Shown: positions 1-6,292 of the stretch, piece by piece
Numbering within the stretch: the first letter of the stretch is position 1
Layout of the letters: every line of letters begins with the position of its first letter
Source: an uncultured Selenomonadaceae bacterium
Lineage (GTDB): Bacteria > Bacillota > Negativicutes > Selenomonadales > Selenomonadaceae
DNA: 9,638 nucleotides
NCBI GenBank assembly: GCA_937902665.1
Contig: CALELM010000079.1
Location: 1-9,638 of the forward strand
Direction of reading: 5' to 3'
Notes under the pieces: model-generated
Databases searched by the model: none
Told to the model about the DNA's origin: nothing
What the model saw: only the letters and a program-made list of their open reading frames with translations
Program-made: the position numbers and the translations under genes

Positions 1-52
1 GCAAATTGGAGGGAAAATGCTTATGGCATTTTCTTGAACAATGGCGTTATAA
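1..52 (+). repeat. Dispersed repeat, copy 1 (probably continues left of window)
   Basis: This 52-nt stretch is the exact reverse complement of 5965-6016 (52 of 52) and matches the reverse complement of 5816-5867 at 50 of 52 positions. It holds a hairpin with arms GAAAATGC (13-20) and GCATTTTC (26-33). The other two copies continue for about 21 nt past the edge that corresponds to base 1, so this copy is probably cut by the window. The right edge reads GCGTTATAAA and points toward the membrane-protein gene. There is no coding content; it resembles a REP- or MITE-like intergenic repeat, but that class is inferred. Confidence 0.9.
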
Positions 53-59
53 AGTGAAA

Positions 60-95
60 AATGCTTTGCATTTTTCCAGTGCAAAGCATTATAAT
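60..95 (+). promoter_or_regulatory. Promoter -10 with overlapping dyad, upstream of the BaxI_1-type gene
   Basis: A perfect TATAAT lies at 90-95, about 80 nt before the gene. The -35 is poor: TTGCAT at 66-71 with an 18-nt spacer is the best candidate. A perfect 11-bp inverted repeat, AATGCTTTGCA (60-70) and TGCAAAGCATT (80-90) with a 9-nt loop, fills the -35 to -10 interval. That position suits a repressor operator, although the hairpin could also be incidental. Confidence 0.5.
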
Positions 96-133
96 ACAAT
101 ACATTACAACATTATGTTGCAATGAAAGTGTTC

Positions 134-163
134 CTGCAAAAGTATTTGCAGACAGACAAGGAG
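134..163 (+). promoter_or_regulatory. Leader hairpin and ribosome binding site
   Basis: CTGCAAA (134-140) and TTTGCAG (145-151) form a perfect 7-bp stem with the loop AGTA, ending 6 nt before the Shine-Dalgarno AAGGAG at 158-163. The same TGCAAA/TTTGCA half-sites occur in the dyad at 60-90. The SD is 10 nt from the ATG at 174 and 13 nt from the ATG at 177, which favours the first. Confidence 0.45.
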
Positions 164-173
164 ATGATGACTT

Positions 174-899
174 ATGATGAAAAATCCAATGATTTCCAAG
201 GTAAGGGATGCGGCAAGCACCATCGGCTACGGTGGAGATATCGCTACCTACAGCGGTGTCGCCACAAAAACCTTTGGGCTTGTTGTCCTCGTTGCGCTCA
301 GTGCCGTTGCCACATGGATGGCTGGCTACGCAACGCCCGTGACGACTGCAGTTACTGCCATCATGGGGCTGATTGCCTGCCTTGCCATTTCCTTTAAGCC
401 GGATTGGGCAGGGTTTCTCTCACCGCTCTATGCCATTTTAGAGGGCATGTGCCTTGCCTGCGTTTCTGTCCTGCTGGAAGGCATATTCCCCGGCATCGTG
501 CTGAGTGCCGTCATGCTCACCTTCGGCGTAGCTCTCGCAGCCGCCGTCCTCTATGCCAAGGGCGTAGTCAAGGTCACGAGCGGATTTGTCAAGGTCACAA
601 TGGCAGCCTTGTTCGGCATACTCTTTGCCTATCTCATTGAATTTGCCCTTGGGCTGTTCGGCATCAGCTTTCCGCTCATGCACCAAGGAGGCATGATAGG
701 TATCGCCATCAATTTGCTCGTTGTCATTGTTGCCGCTATGTGCCTGTTCATCGACTACGAGCAAATCAACCAAAGCGTCAGTGCAGGACTTCCAAAGGAA
801 GCAGAATGGTATTGTGCCTTTTCCCTCCTCGTTACGCTTATTTGGCTTTATGTCGAGATTCTTGACCTTCTCAAAAACATTGCATCCTCTGACGACTGA
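174..899 (+). CDS. BaxI_1-type (BI-1/YccA-related) seven-helix membrane protein
   Basis: The 241-aa protein is almost entirely hydrophobic, with about seven membrane segments near residues 34-53, 55-73, 81-101, 104-127, 138-158, 172-194 and 210-232. The motif SPLYAILEG (83-91) and the FIDYEQI segment with Asp194 near the end of helix six fit the bacterial BaxI_1 branch of the Bax-inhibitor-1 superfamily. Asp194 and Asp231 could be the acidic pair that in the Bacillus homologue YetJ senses pH and gates calcium leak; that assignment is inference. Members are inner-membrane proteins, mostly of unknown physiological role. The N-terminal 30 residues are polar and probably cytoplasmic. The gene stands alone, with its own promoter region and terminator. 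The family call is from motif and topology recognition; a role in calcium leak is not shown. Confidence 0.85.
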   Translation: MMKNPMISKVRDAASTIGYGGDIATYSGVATKTFGLVVLVALSAVATWMAGYATPVTTAVTAIMGLIACLAISFKPDWAGFLSPLYAILEGMCLACVSVLLEGIFPGIVLSAVMLTFGVALAAAVLYAKGVVKVTSGFVKVTMAALFGILFAYLIEFALGLFGISFPLMHQGGMIGIAINLLVVIVAAMCLFIDYEQINQSVSAGLPKEAEWYCAFSLLVTLIWLYVEILDLLKNIASSDD

Positions 900-910
900 C
901 TCTGGCATGC

Positions 911-967
911 AATCCCCTAAAAAGACTCTGCATGCTTCAAGCGCAGAACCTTTTTAGGGGATTTTTC
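911..967 (+). terminator. Rho-independent terminator of the BaxI_1-type gene
   Basis: AATCCCCTAAAAAG (911-924) pairs perfectly over 14 bp with CTTTTTAGGGGATT (950-963). An inner stem, TCTGC (927-931) with GCAGA (943-947), closes the apical part. The T-rich tail runs to 967. It begins 12 nt after the stop codon. Confidence 0.9.
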
Positions 968-988
968 TATATTTTTCACCCAACTTGC

Positions 989-1005
989 AAGGATATGATA
1001 TCCTT
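989..1005. promoter_or_regulatory. 17-bp perfect palindrome upstream of the phosphatase gene
   Basis: AAGGATAT (989-996), a central G (997) and ATATCCTT (998-1005) form a perfect palindrome 43 nt before the phosphatase ATG. It has no T tract, so it is not a terminator. It could be an operator. I see no convincing -35/-10 pair around it. Confidence 0.35.
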
Positions 1006-1047
1006 ACTCACAACTGAATTCTGCAAAACGCAAGGAAGGGAAGAACT

Positions 1048-1548
1048 ATGGAAACGTATCTCAAGAACGACAGCAAGGCAAAGGATTATCTCTTTGCAAA
1101 ACTTTACTCCGAAAACAAAGTCGCACTGCTTAACCTGAAAGCAGGATATCAAAACCATGCGTATGCCAGCAGCCTTGCTGACGGATTCCGAAAAATGTCT
1201 TCCTGTGAAGGACCGTATTACATTCATTGCGTTGAGGGGAAGGATCGCACAGGATTTGCCTGCGTTCTGCTGGAAGCCTTGGCAGGAGCCTCCTACCAAG
1301 AGATAGAACATGATTACATGAAAACCTACGAAAACTATTTTTCCATCACGAAAGAAAATTCCTGCGAAAAGTATCAGGCTGTCAAAAAACTGCGCTTGGA
1401 CGAAATGATTGCTTTCCTCACGGATTCCAAAGAAGGAACCGATTTGGCGCAGGTTGATATTTATGCAGGAGCCAAACGCTATTTGCGGATGGGCGGAATG
1501 ACAGATGCCGAAATAGATGCACTTGAAAAACAAGTAAGGGAAAAGTGA
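1048..1548 (+). CDS. Short tyrosine/dual-specificity phosphatase (Y_phosphatase3 type), N-terminal part missing
   Basis: The 166-aa product carries the phosphatase P-loop HCVEGKDRTGF, with nucleophile Cys61, Asp66 and Arg67. In this family (for example mycobacterial PtpB) the Asp inside the loop can act as general acid, so the catalytic core may be complete. The following helix, LLEALAGASYQEIEHDYMKTY, is also typical of the family. Full-length relatives are roughly 250-300 aa and begin with an N-terminal segment holding an RDLGG-like motif; this protein starts near the middle of that alignment. An in-frame TGA at 1015-1017 and only about 80 nt between the upstream terminator and the ATG leave no room for the missing part. 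A good SD (AAGGAAGGG, 1032-1040) precedes the ATG, so it may be translated as a minimal protein, or it may be a 5'-deleted remnant. Possible substrates are phosphotyrosine or phosphoinositides; neither can be read from the sequence. Confidence 0.8.
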   Translation: METYLKNDSKAKDYLFAKLYSENKVALLNLKAGYQNHAYASSLADGFRKMSSCEGPYYIHCVEGKDRTGFACVLLEALAGASYQEIEHDYMKTYENYFSITKENSCEKYQAVKKLRLDEMIAFLTDSKEGTDLAQVDIYAGAKRYLRMGGMTDAEIDALEKQVREK

Positions 1549-1581
1549 ACATCCCTGCATAGCCATTCGCAAGCAAACAGC

Positions 1582-1620
1582 AAAAATCCCTTCGGAAAAA
1601 TGCTTCCGAAGGGATTTTTT
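1582..1620. terminator. Bidirectional terminator between phosphatase and RND genes
   Basis: AAAAATCCCTTCGGAA (1582-1597) and TTCCGAAGGGATTTTT (1604-1619) form a perfect 16-bp stem with the loop AAATGC. T tracts follow on both strands. It serves the plus-strand phosphatase and the minus-strand RND gene, whose stop codon begins at the edge of the tract. Confidence 0.93.
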
Positions 1621-4600
1621 CATTTCTTCTTTTCTACCTTGTAAGCAACAGCATACATGACTGGCAGGACAAGAAGCGTCAATACGGTTGCCGCCAAAAG
1701 GCCGCTGGCAATCGCTACTGCCATAGGTCTCCAGAAGGTACTCGCCGCCAACGGGAGCATGCCAAGGATTGCCGCTGCCGCCGTAAGCATAATGGGACGG
1801 AAGCGCAAGACGGCAGAATCCACGAGAGCATCCCACGGCTTCTCTCCCTCTGACAAGTGCTTTTGTATTTGGTCAATCAGGATGACCGTATTGCGGATAA
1901 TCATGCCGGAAAGCGCCAGCACACCAAGAACTGCTACAAACCCCATAGCAGAGCCAGTGAGCAGCATCCCCCAAACGACACCAATGATTCCCAAGGGAGC
2001 CGTCAAAAGCGTCAGCACGGTTTCCTTGATGCTCCTCAGCTGGAACACCAAAAGCGTCATGATAATGAACGCCATAGCAGGAACCGGCTGCAAGAGATAC
2101 TGCAAGGACTCGCTGCTGTCCTGCAAAGTTCCCGCAGGCTCGACCTTGTAGCCAGCAGGAAGCGATGCCCGAAGCTGTGCTGTCCGTTCATACGCCTTCT
2201 TCGCCGCATCGTTTGGCGTTCCCTCATGAATATCTGCCTGCACCATGATAGCAGGCCTCAAATCCCTGCGCTTGATAAGCCCATCCTCTGCCGCAAAGGA
2301 AATTTTTGCCACCTGCTCCAAGGGAACATAGCCTGCCGAACCGAGGAAAACAGGAAGCGACCTCAGCTTTGACAAGTCCTTGCGATCCATCGGTGCCATG
2401 CGAAGATCAATGGAAATCGTGCGATCCCCCTCATAATACTGCGCGGCACTCGCTCCCGAAATCTCCGTATAAAGCATCTGGGAAACCTGCTGGCTCGTCA
2501 CGCCAAGAGAGCGAAGCTTTTCCTGATCCATCTCCAAGTGAACGACCTTGCTTTTCTCGTTCCAGTCAAGCCCCACGTTGTAATTGTTCTTGTCCTCGGC
2601 AACGAGATTTGCCACATCATTTGCAATTTCCTTGACTCGTTCCGTATCAGGACCGGATACCCGCAGCATGACAGGATACTCCGAAGGAGGCCCCGTCTGA
2701 ATCAGCTTCATGCTGCTTCGGACATTCGGAAAATCCTCGTCCAGCGTTTCCTGCAGCTCCTTCATCAAAACTTCCCTTGTCTCCGTATCCTTGGCAACGA
2801 TAACAAACTGCACAAAATTATCCTGCGGAAGCACAGGATCGATGGTAAGCACAAAACGAGGCGCACCCTTTCCCACATAGCAGGTAAAGTTCTCCATCTT
2901 GTCCTTGCGGCTTTCCAAGAAACGCATCAAGCGGTCTGCCTCCTGCTGGGAAGCCTCCACGGACGACCCCTGCGGCAAGCGCATATCAACAATAATCTCC
3001 GGACGCAGGGACGGAGGAAAGAACTCCTGCTTGATAAACGGCATTGCCCCAACAGACAGGACAAAAGCAAGAGCCGTGCCAAGCAGCACCGTCTTCCTGT
3101 GCAGGAGAAACCACGACAGAAGGGAGCGAAATCTCCGGTAAAACCTGTTGGAATAAAGCTTCTTCTCTCCCTTTTCATTGGTTTCTGCCTTCACCTGAAT
3201 CAAGTGGTACCCGTAAAGCGGCGCGACCATGACCGAAACAATCCACGACAACAGCAAGGCAATCCCAATCACGGGAAACAGCGCCTTGCAGAACTCGCTT
3301 GCCATGCCAATGGAAAATGCAACAGGAATAAATCCTGCACAGGTAATGAGCGTTCCCGTCAGCATAGGCTTTGCTGTCGCGCGAAAGGCATAGCATGCCG
3401 CCTCAAACCGATCCAGCCCACGTTCCAGCTGGACACTCATCATTTCCACGGCAATGATAGCATCATCGACCAAAAGCCCAAGCGAAATGATAAGCGCCCC
3501 CAAGGAAACCTTGTGGAGGTCGATTCCCAAAAGGTACATGCAAAGGAACACACCTGCCAAGACCAAAGGAATACAGCCTGCCACCACAAGCCCCGTATGA
3601 AAGCCAAGCGAAAAGAAGCTGACAGCGAGGACAATGACGATAGCCTCCATCAAGGTCTTAACGAAATCATGTATCGACTCATCCACCACCTGCGGCTGGT
3701 CGGAAACCTCGCTCAGCTCCATGCCCAGCGGCAAATCGTCCTGCCAGTCCTGCAAGACCTCCTCCAGATTCTTTCCAAGCGTCAGGATATTTCCTCCCGG
3801 TGTCATGGACACAGCAATGCCAACCGCCGGTTTCCCATCAAAAAACATCTTGGGATCTGCCGGTTCCTTGATGCGGCGTTCCACCCTTGCCACATCGCCC
3901 AAGCGGAAGATTTTCCCGTTTGCCGAAATTGGCAAGTTCCGAATGTCCTCCACCTTGTCAAAAACGCCTGTCACACGAAGGTACACATTATCCGACACCG
4001 TTTCCACAACACCTGCCGGTGTCATTTGCCCGCTGCCCTTCAACGCCTCAACAATCACCTGCGGGCTTATGCCAAGCTCCGCAAGCTTTGCATTCTCCAC
4101 CTCGACATAGATGCGTTCCTCCTGCACGCCAAGAAGTTCCACCTTCTGGACATCCGGTATGCCCACCATGGCACGGCGCACCTTCTCTGCCTCAGCACGA
4201 AGCTCCTCATAGCTGAAGCCCTCCCCCGTCACGGCATAGACAGAACCATAGACATCATCAAACCTGTCATTATAATATGGTCCATAAACCCCAGTGGGCA
4301 GTTCCTGCTTGATATCCTCGCAGGAATTCCGCACTTCCTTCCATGTCGTGCGGATTTCACGGGAATCCACCTTGTCATCAAGATTCACGCGAATGATGGA
4401 AAGCCCTGCCCACGTCTCGCTCTCCACATGCTTCAAGCCCGGCGTATCCTGCAGCTTCCGCTCCAGCTTGTCCGTTACCTGATTCTGCATCTCCTCTGCT
4501 GACGATCCCGGCCAAGATACCGTCACAATCATTTGCCTTATTGTGAAATTCGGATCTTCCATACGTCCAAGATTAAAGTAAGAGGCTATCCCTGTGATTG

Positions 4601-4667
4601 CCACAACGACAATGAAATACCAGACAAGAACACGATTGTTCAATGAAACTTCCGTAAGGTTTCTCAT
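1620..4667 (-). CDS. RND-family efflux pump, inner-membrane permease subunit (AcrB-like)
   Basis: This 1015-aa protein has the usual RND layout. Helix 1 is at about 12-30, followed by a large periplasmic loop (about 31-335), helices 2-6 (about 338-486), helix 7 (about 526-546), a second periplasmic loop (about 547-860) and helices 8-12 (about 861-1008). The proton-relay aspartates are Asp401-Asp402 in helix 4 (GLLVDDAI). In helix 10 the segment GMIIRNTVILID has Arg925 where AcrB has Lys940. The protein should exchange protons for drugs or other amphiphiles as a trimer, taking substrate from the periplasm or outer leaflet. Its start overlaps the end of the adaptor gene by 4 nt (ATGA), with GGAGG at 4675-4679 placed 7 nt upstream, so the two are translationally coupled. 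No outer-membrane channel gene is nearby, so a TolC-like protein encoded elsewhere is presumably used. The substrate cannot be predicted. Confidence 0.95.
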   Translation of the reverse strand: MRNLTEVSLNNRVLVWYFIVVVAITGIASYFNLGRMEDPNFTIRQMIVTVSWPGSSAEEMQNQVTDKLERKLQDTPGLKHVESETWAGLSIIRVNLDDKVDSREIRTTWKEVRNSCEDIKQELPTGVYGPYYNDRFDDVYGSVYAVTGEGFSYEELRAEAEKVRRAMVGIPDVQKVELLGVQEERIYVEVENAKLAELGISPQVIVEALKGSGQMTPAGVVETVSDNVYLRVTGVFDKVEDIRNLPISANGKIFRLGDVARVERRIKEPADPKMFFDGKPAVGIAVSMTPGGNILTLGKNLEEVLQDWQDDLPLGMELSEVSDQPQVVDESIHDFVKTLMEAIVIVLAVSFFSLGFHTGLVVAGCIPLVLAGVFLCMYLLGIDLHKVSLGALIISLGLLVDDAIIAVEMMSVQLERGLDRFEAACYAFRATAKPMLTGTLITCAGFIPVAFSIGMASEFCKALFPVIGIALLLSWIVSVMVAPLYGYHLIQVKAETNEKGEKKLYSNRFYRRFRSLLSWFLLHRKTVLLGTALAFVLSVGAMPFIKQEFFPPSLRPEIIVDMRLPQGSSVEASQQEADRLMRFLESRKDKMENFTCYVGKGAPRFVLTIDPVLPQDNFVQFVIVAKDTETREVLMKELQETLDEDFPNVRSSMKLIQTGPPSEYPVMLRVSGPDTERVKEIANDVANLVAEDKNNYNVGLDWNEKSKVVHLEMDQEKLRSLGVTSQQVSQMLYTEISGASAAQYYEGDRTISIDLRMAPMDRKDLSKLRSLPVFLGSAGYVPLEQVAKISFAAEDGLIKRRDLRPAIMVQADIHEGTPNDAAKKAYERTAQLRASLPAGYKVEPAGTLQDSSESLQYLLQPVPAMAFIIMTLLVFQLRSIKETVLTLLTAPLGIIGVVWGMLLTGSAMGFVAVLGVLALSGMIIRNTVILIDQIQKHLSEGEKPWDALVDSAVLRFRPIMLTAAAAILGMLPLAASTFWRPMAVAIASGLLAATVLTLLVLPVMYAVAYKVEKKK

Positions 4668-5749
4668 TTCTTTGCCTCCGTGCGAACCGCCTGTCCTTCC
4701 CTCAGCTTATGGACACCTGCCACAATGACAACATCCCCCTGCCTCAGCCCACGGACAGACACCTCACGCTCCTGAAAGGAAAGCACCTGCACTTCACGAA
4801 GCACAGCCTTCCCGTCCTCCACGACCCATACCTGCGCCGTATCCCCTGTCTGGTAAACAGCAGACAAAGGAATCACGCTGGAATCCGCCGCAGCTTCCTC
4901 CTCCGCCACAGAAACCGATGCCGTCATGCCAAGCTCCATCCCCTTCGGCGGGTTCGGTACAGACACACGCACCCGATAGGTACGGGCAGCCGCATCCGCC
5001 ATGGGCGAAATTTCCCGAACCGTTCCATCGACCATCCCCGAAAGCGCCCAAAACGTCACCTTCACTGCCTTTCCGACAGAAATCTCGCCAAGCTTGTTCT
5101 CAGGGACATTCATTTCCACCTCCAGCTCGTCCGTCTGGGAAAGCGTCATCACCGTCTGCCCTGCCGACACAACCTGCCCCTCCTCCGCCTGAATTGCAGA
5201 GATGACACCCGCAGCTCCTGCCGTCAAATTCGTATAGGAAAGCGCATTGCCTGCCTGTGCCGCCTGCGCAAGTGCCGCCTGATATGCCGCAAATGCCGAA
5301 TCGTATTCCATCTGGTACTGGTCACGCACCGATTCCGGAACAGCCTCCTCCCGATAAAGCTGGTTATACCGAGAAAGATTCGTCTGCGCCAAACGAAGTC
5401 TGGCACGGGCAGAATCCACCTGTGCCTCGCCGACATTCGACTGCTGTACCACGTCCTTGGGATCAATGATCATAAGGACCTCGCCCGGCTGGACTCTGGA
5501 ACCAACCTGCACATTGCGCGAAAGAATTTGTCCGCCCACCTGAAAGGACAGATTCGTTTCATAACGAGCCTTGACCGCTCCTGCATACCTGCCCTCTGCT
5601 TCCGGCTTTTCCGTGCCAACCACCTGCGCCTTGACCAAGGGAGTTTTTTCCTCCCTCACAGGTGCTTCCTTGTGAAGGGCAAACCACCCCACAACCAACA
5701 AAACCACAAACGCAGCAACCGCTGCTAATTTCCACTTACTCAAATCCAT
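4664..5749 (-). CDS. RND efflux periplasmic adaptor (membrane fusion protein, AcrA/HlyD type)
   Basis: The 361-aa protein has an uncleaved N-terminal membrane anchor (about 7-24, no lipobox Cys). A first lipoyl half follows (about 62-97, with FQVGGQI and VGSRVQPGEVL), then an alpha-helical hairpin (about 100-168, Ala/Gln-rich), the second lipoyl half (about 170-205, GVISAIQAEEGQVVSAGQ), a beta-barrel (about 207-285) and a membrane-proximal domain (about 290-358). It should link the RND pump to an outer-membrane channel across the periplasm. It is the first gene of a two-gene operon; its TGA overlaps the pump's ATG. I chose the ATG at 5747-5749: the SD GGGAAGG (5756-5762) is 6 nt from it but only 3 nt from a GTG at 5750-5752, which would add one residue. 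No regulator gene is adjacent. The family is certain; the specific pump is not. Confidence 0.93.
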   Translation of the reverse strand: MDLSKWKLAAVAAFVVLLVVGWFALHKEAPVREEKTPLVKAQVVGTEKPEAEGRYAGAVKARYETNLSFQVGGQILSRNVQVGSRVQPGEVLMIIDPKDVVQQSNVGEAQVDSARARLRLAQTNLSRYNQLYREEAVPESVRDQYQMEYDSAFAAYQAALAQAAQAGNALSYTNLTAGAAGVISAIQAEEGQVVSAGQTVMTLSQTDELEVEMNVPENKLGEISVGKAVKVTFWALSGMVDGTVREISPMADAAARTYRVRVSVPNPPKGMELGMTASVSVAEEEAAADSSVIPLSAVYQTGDTAQVWVVEDGKAVLREVQVLSFQEREVSVRGLRQGDVVIVAGVHKLREGQAVRTEAKK

Positions 5750-5814
5750 CACCGACCTTCCCTGCGCTCGGCAGCTTCCTCACTAATTTCACTGTACTTC
5801 CTCGCTTGTATATT

Positions 5815-5820
5815 ATTATA
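5815..5820 (-). promoter_or_regulatory. Possible -10 element for the efflux operon
   Basis: On the minus strand these bases read TATAAT, at the edge of repeat copy 2, about 66 nt before the adaptor ATG. The identical hexamer occurs at 5964-5969 at the edge of copy 3. No good TTGACA-like -35 lies 16-18 nt upstream of either, so this rests on the -10 match and the position only. Confidence 0.3.
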
Positions 5821-5888
5821 ACGCCATTGTTCAAGAAAATACCATAAGCATTTTCCCTCCAATTCGCGTTCAACGAAGCGAAAGTTTG
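5816..5888 (-). repeat. Dispersed repeat, copy 2 (73 nt)
   Basis: This copy aligns with 5965-6038 over its full length, with three substitutions and one single-base indel. Bases 5816-5867 match the reverse complement of 1-52 at 50 of 52 positions. A G-to-A change breaks one pair in the 8-bp internal hairpin, compared with copies 1 and 3. It lies upstream of the efflux operon in the same orientation relative to that gene as copy 1 has to the BaxI_1-type gene. Confidence 0.92.
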
Positions 5889-5957
5889 TAACCAAAAAAC
5901 GCCATTTTTGGTTAGATGCTGAACGAAGTAACCAAAAAACGCCATTTTGGGTTAGAT
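5888..5957. repeat. Tandem pair of 30-nt hairpin units, 40-nt period
   Basis: Units 5888-5917 and 5928-5957 differ at one base. Each contains AACCAAAAA, the loop ACGCCA and TTTTTGGTT; the stem is a perfect 9 bp in the first unit and has one mismatch in the second. The 10-nt spacer contains GAACGAA, also found near the end of the flanking repeat units. The pair sits between repeat copies 2 and 3, so the whole of 5816-6038 looks like one composite repetitive block. The hairpins lack the GC-rich stem plus T-tract form of a terminator. Confidence 0.85.
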
Positions 5958-5964
5958 AAGCATA

Positions 5965-6038
5965 TTATAACGCCATTGTTCAAGAAAATGCCATAAGCAT
6001 TTTCCCTCCAATTTGCGTTTCAACGAAACGAAAGTTTG
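5965..6038 (-). repeat. Dispersed repeat, copy 3 (74 nt)
   Basis: Bases 5965-6016 are an exact inverted match to 1-52. The distal end contains a second small hairpin, CGTTTC (6016-6021), AAC, GAAACG (6025-6030). The inner edge reads TATAAT on the minus strand (5964-5969). Confidence 0.92.
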
Positions 6039-6206
6039 CTCACCGCTTGTTAAAATTTGACTTCCCACACTTACAGCAAACTGTTAAAACGGGGACATCT
6101 TAGCTTCGTTATACAACAACCCTTCGTCTATAGATAGCATAGTACCCAAACTGCCCCATTGCATGACAGCGTATTTTATTTATTCGGAAAGTTCAAGGAA
6201 ATACGC
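6039..6206. other. Intergenic stretch without a recognisable gene
   Basis: I see no protein with family features on either strand here. The only notable structure is a perfect 9-bp inverted repeat, AGCGTATTT (6168-6176) and AAATACGCT (6199-6207), with a 22-nt spacer, just upstream of the flgE promoter. It could be an activator or repressor site, or chance. Confidence 0.5.
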
Positions 6207-6233
6207 TTTAGTTTTCCCTGTAAATGACGATAA
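6207..6233 (+). promoter_or_regulatory. Sigma-28 (FliA/SigD)-type promoter of flgE
   Basis: TTTAGTTT (6207-6214), an 11-nt spacer and GACGATAA (6226-6233) match the flagellar sigma-28 consensus TAAAGTTT-N11-GCCGATAA at 13 of 16 positions with exact spacing. Transcription would start near 6240, giving a leader of about 140 nt before the hook gene. The link to a flagellar gene supports the call. Confidence 0.65.
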
Positions 6234-6234
6234 A

Positions 6235-6270
6235 ATAATTGAAGCATGTGACAGTACATGCTGCAATTAT
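6235..6270. promoter_or_regulatory. Long dyad at the predicted flgE transcription start
   Basis: ATAATTGAAGCATGT (6235-6249) and ACATGCTGCAATTAT (6256-6270) are 15-bp arms with one mismatch and a 6-nt spacer. It begins just inside or after the -10 and covers the expected +1. It has no T tract, so it is not a terminator. As DNA it could be an operator; as RNA it would be a 5'-terminal stem-loop. Confidence 0.55.
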
Positions 6271-6292
6271 GTTCATAAAAACAACAAAACGA

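Noticed and set aside
976..1836. A 286-codon open frame on the minus strand across the phosphatase gene
   Set aside because: It runs antisense through a gene with a clear catalytic motif and through the bidirectional terminator, with no SD or domain of its own.
2538..4502. A 654-codon open frame on the plus strand inside the efflux pump gene
   Set aside because: It lies wholly antisense to the RND gene, is rich in His, Arg, Cys and Gln without any family motif, and has the composition of a complementary-strand shadow.
4709..5728. A 339-codon open frame on the plus strand opposite the adaptor gene
   Set aside because: It is antisense to a clear membrane fusion protein and has a strongly biased His/Arg/Leu composition with no recognisable domain.
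5736..5945. A 69-codon open frame on the minus strand across the repeat block
   Set aside because: Most of it is translated repeat sequence and it overlaps the adaptor start. It follows the hairpins and shows no independent coding signal.
5888..5957. Possible CRISPR array
   Set aside because: There are only two units, each self-complementary with nearly identical 40-nt periods and no variable spacers, and no cas genes nearby.
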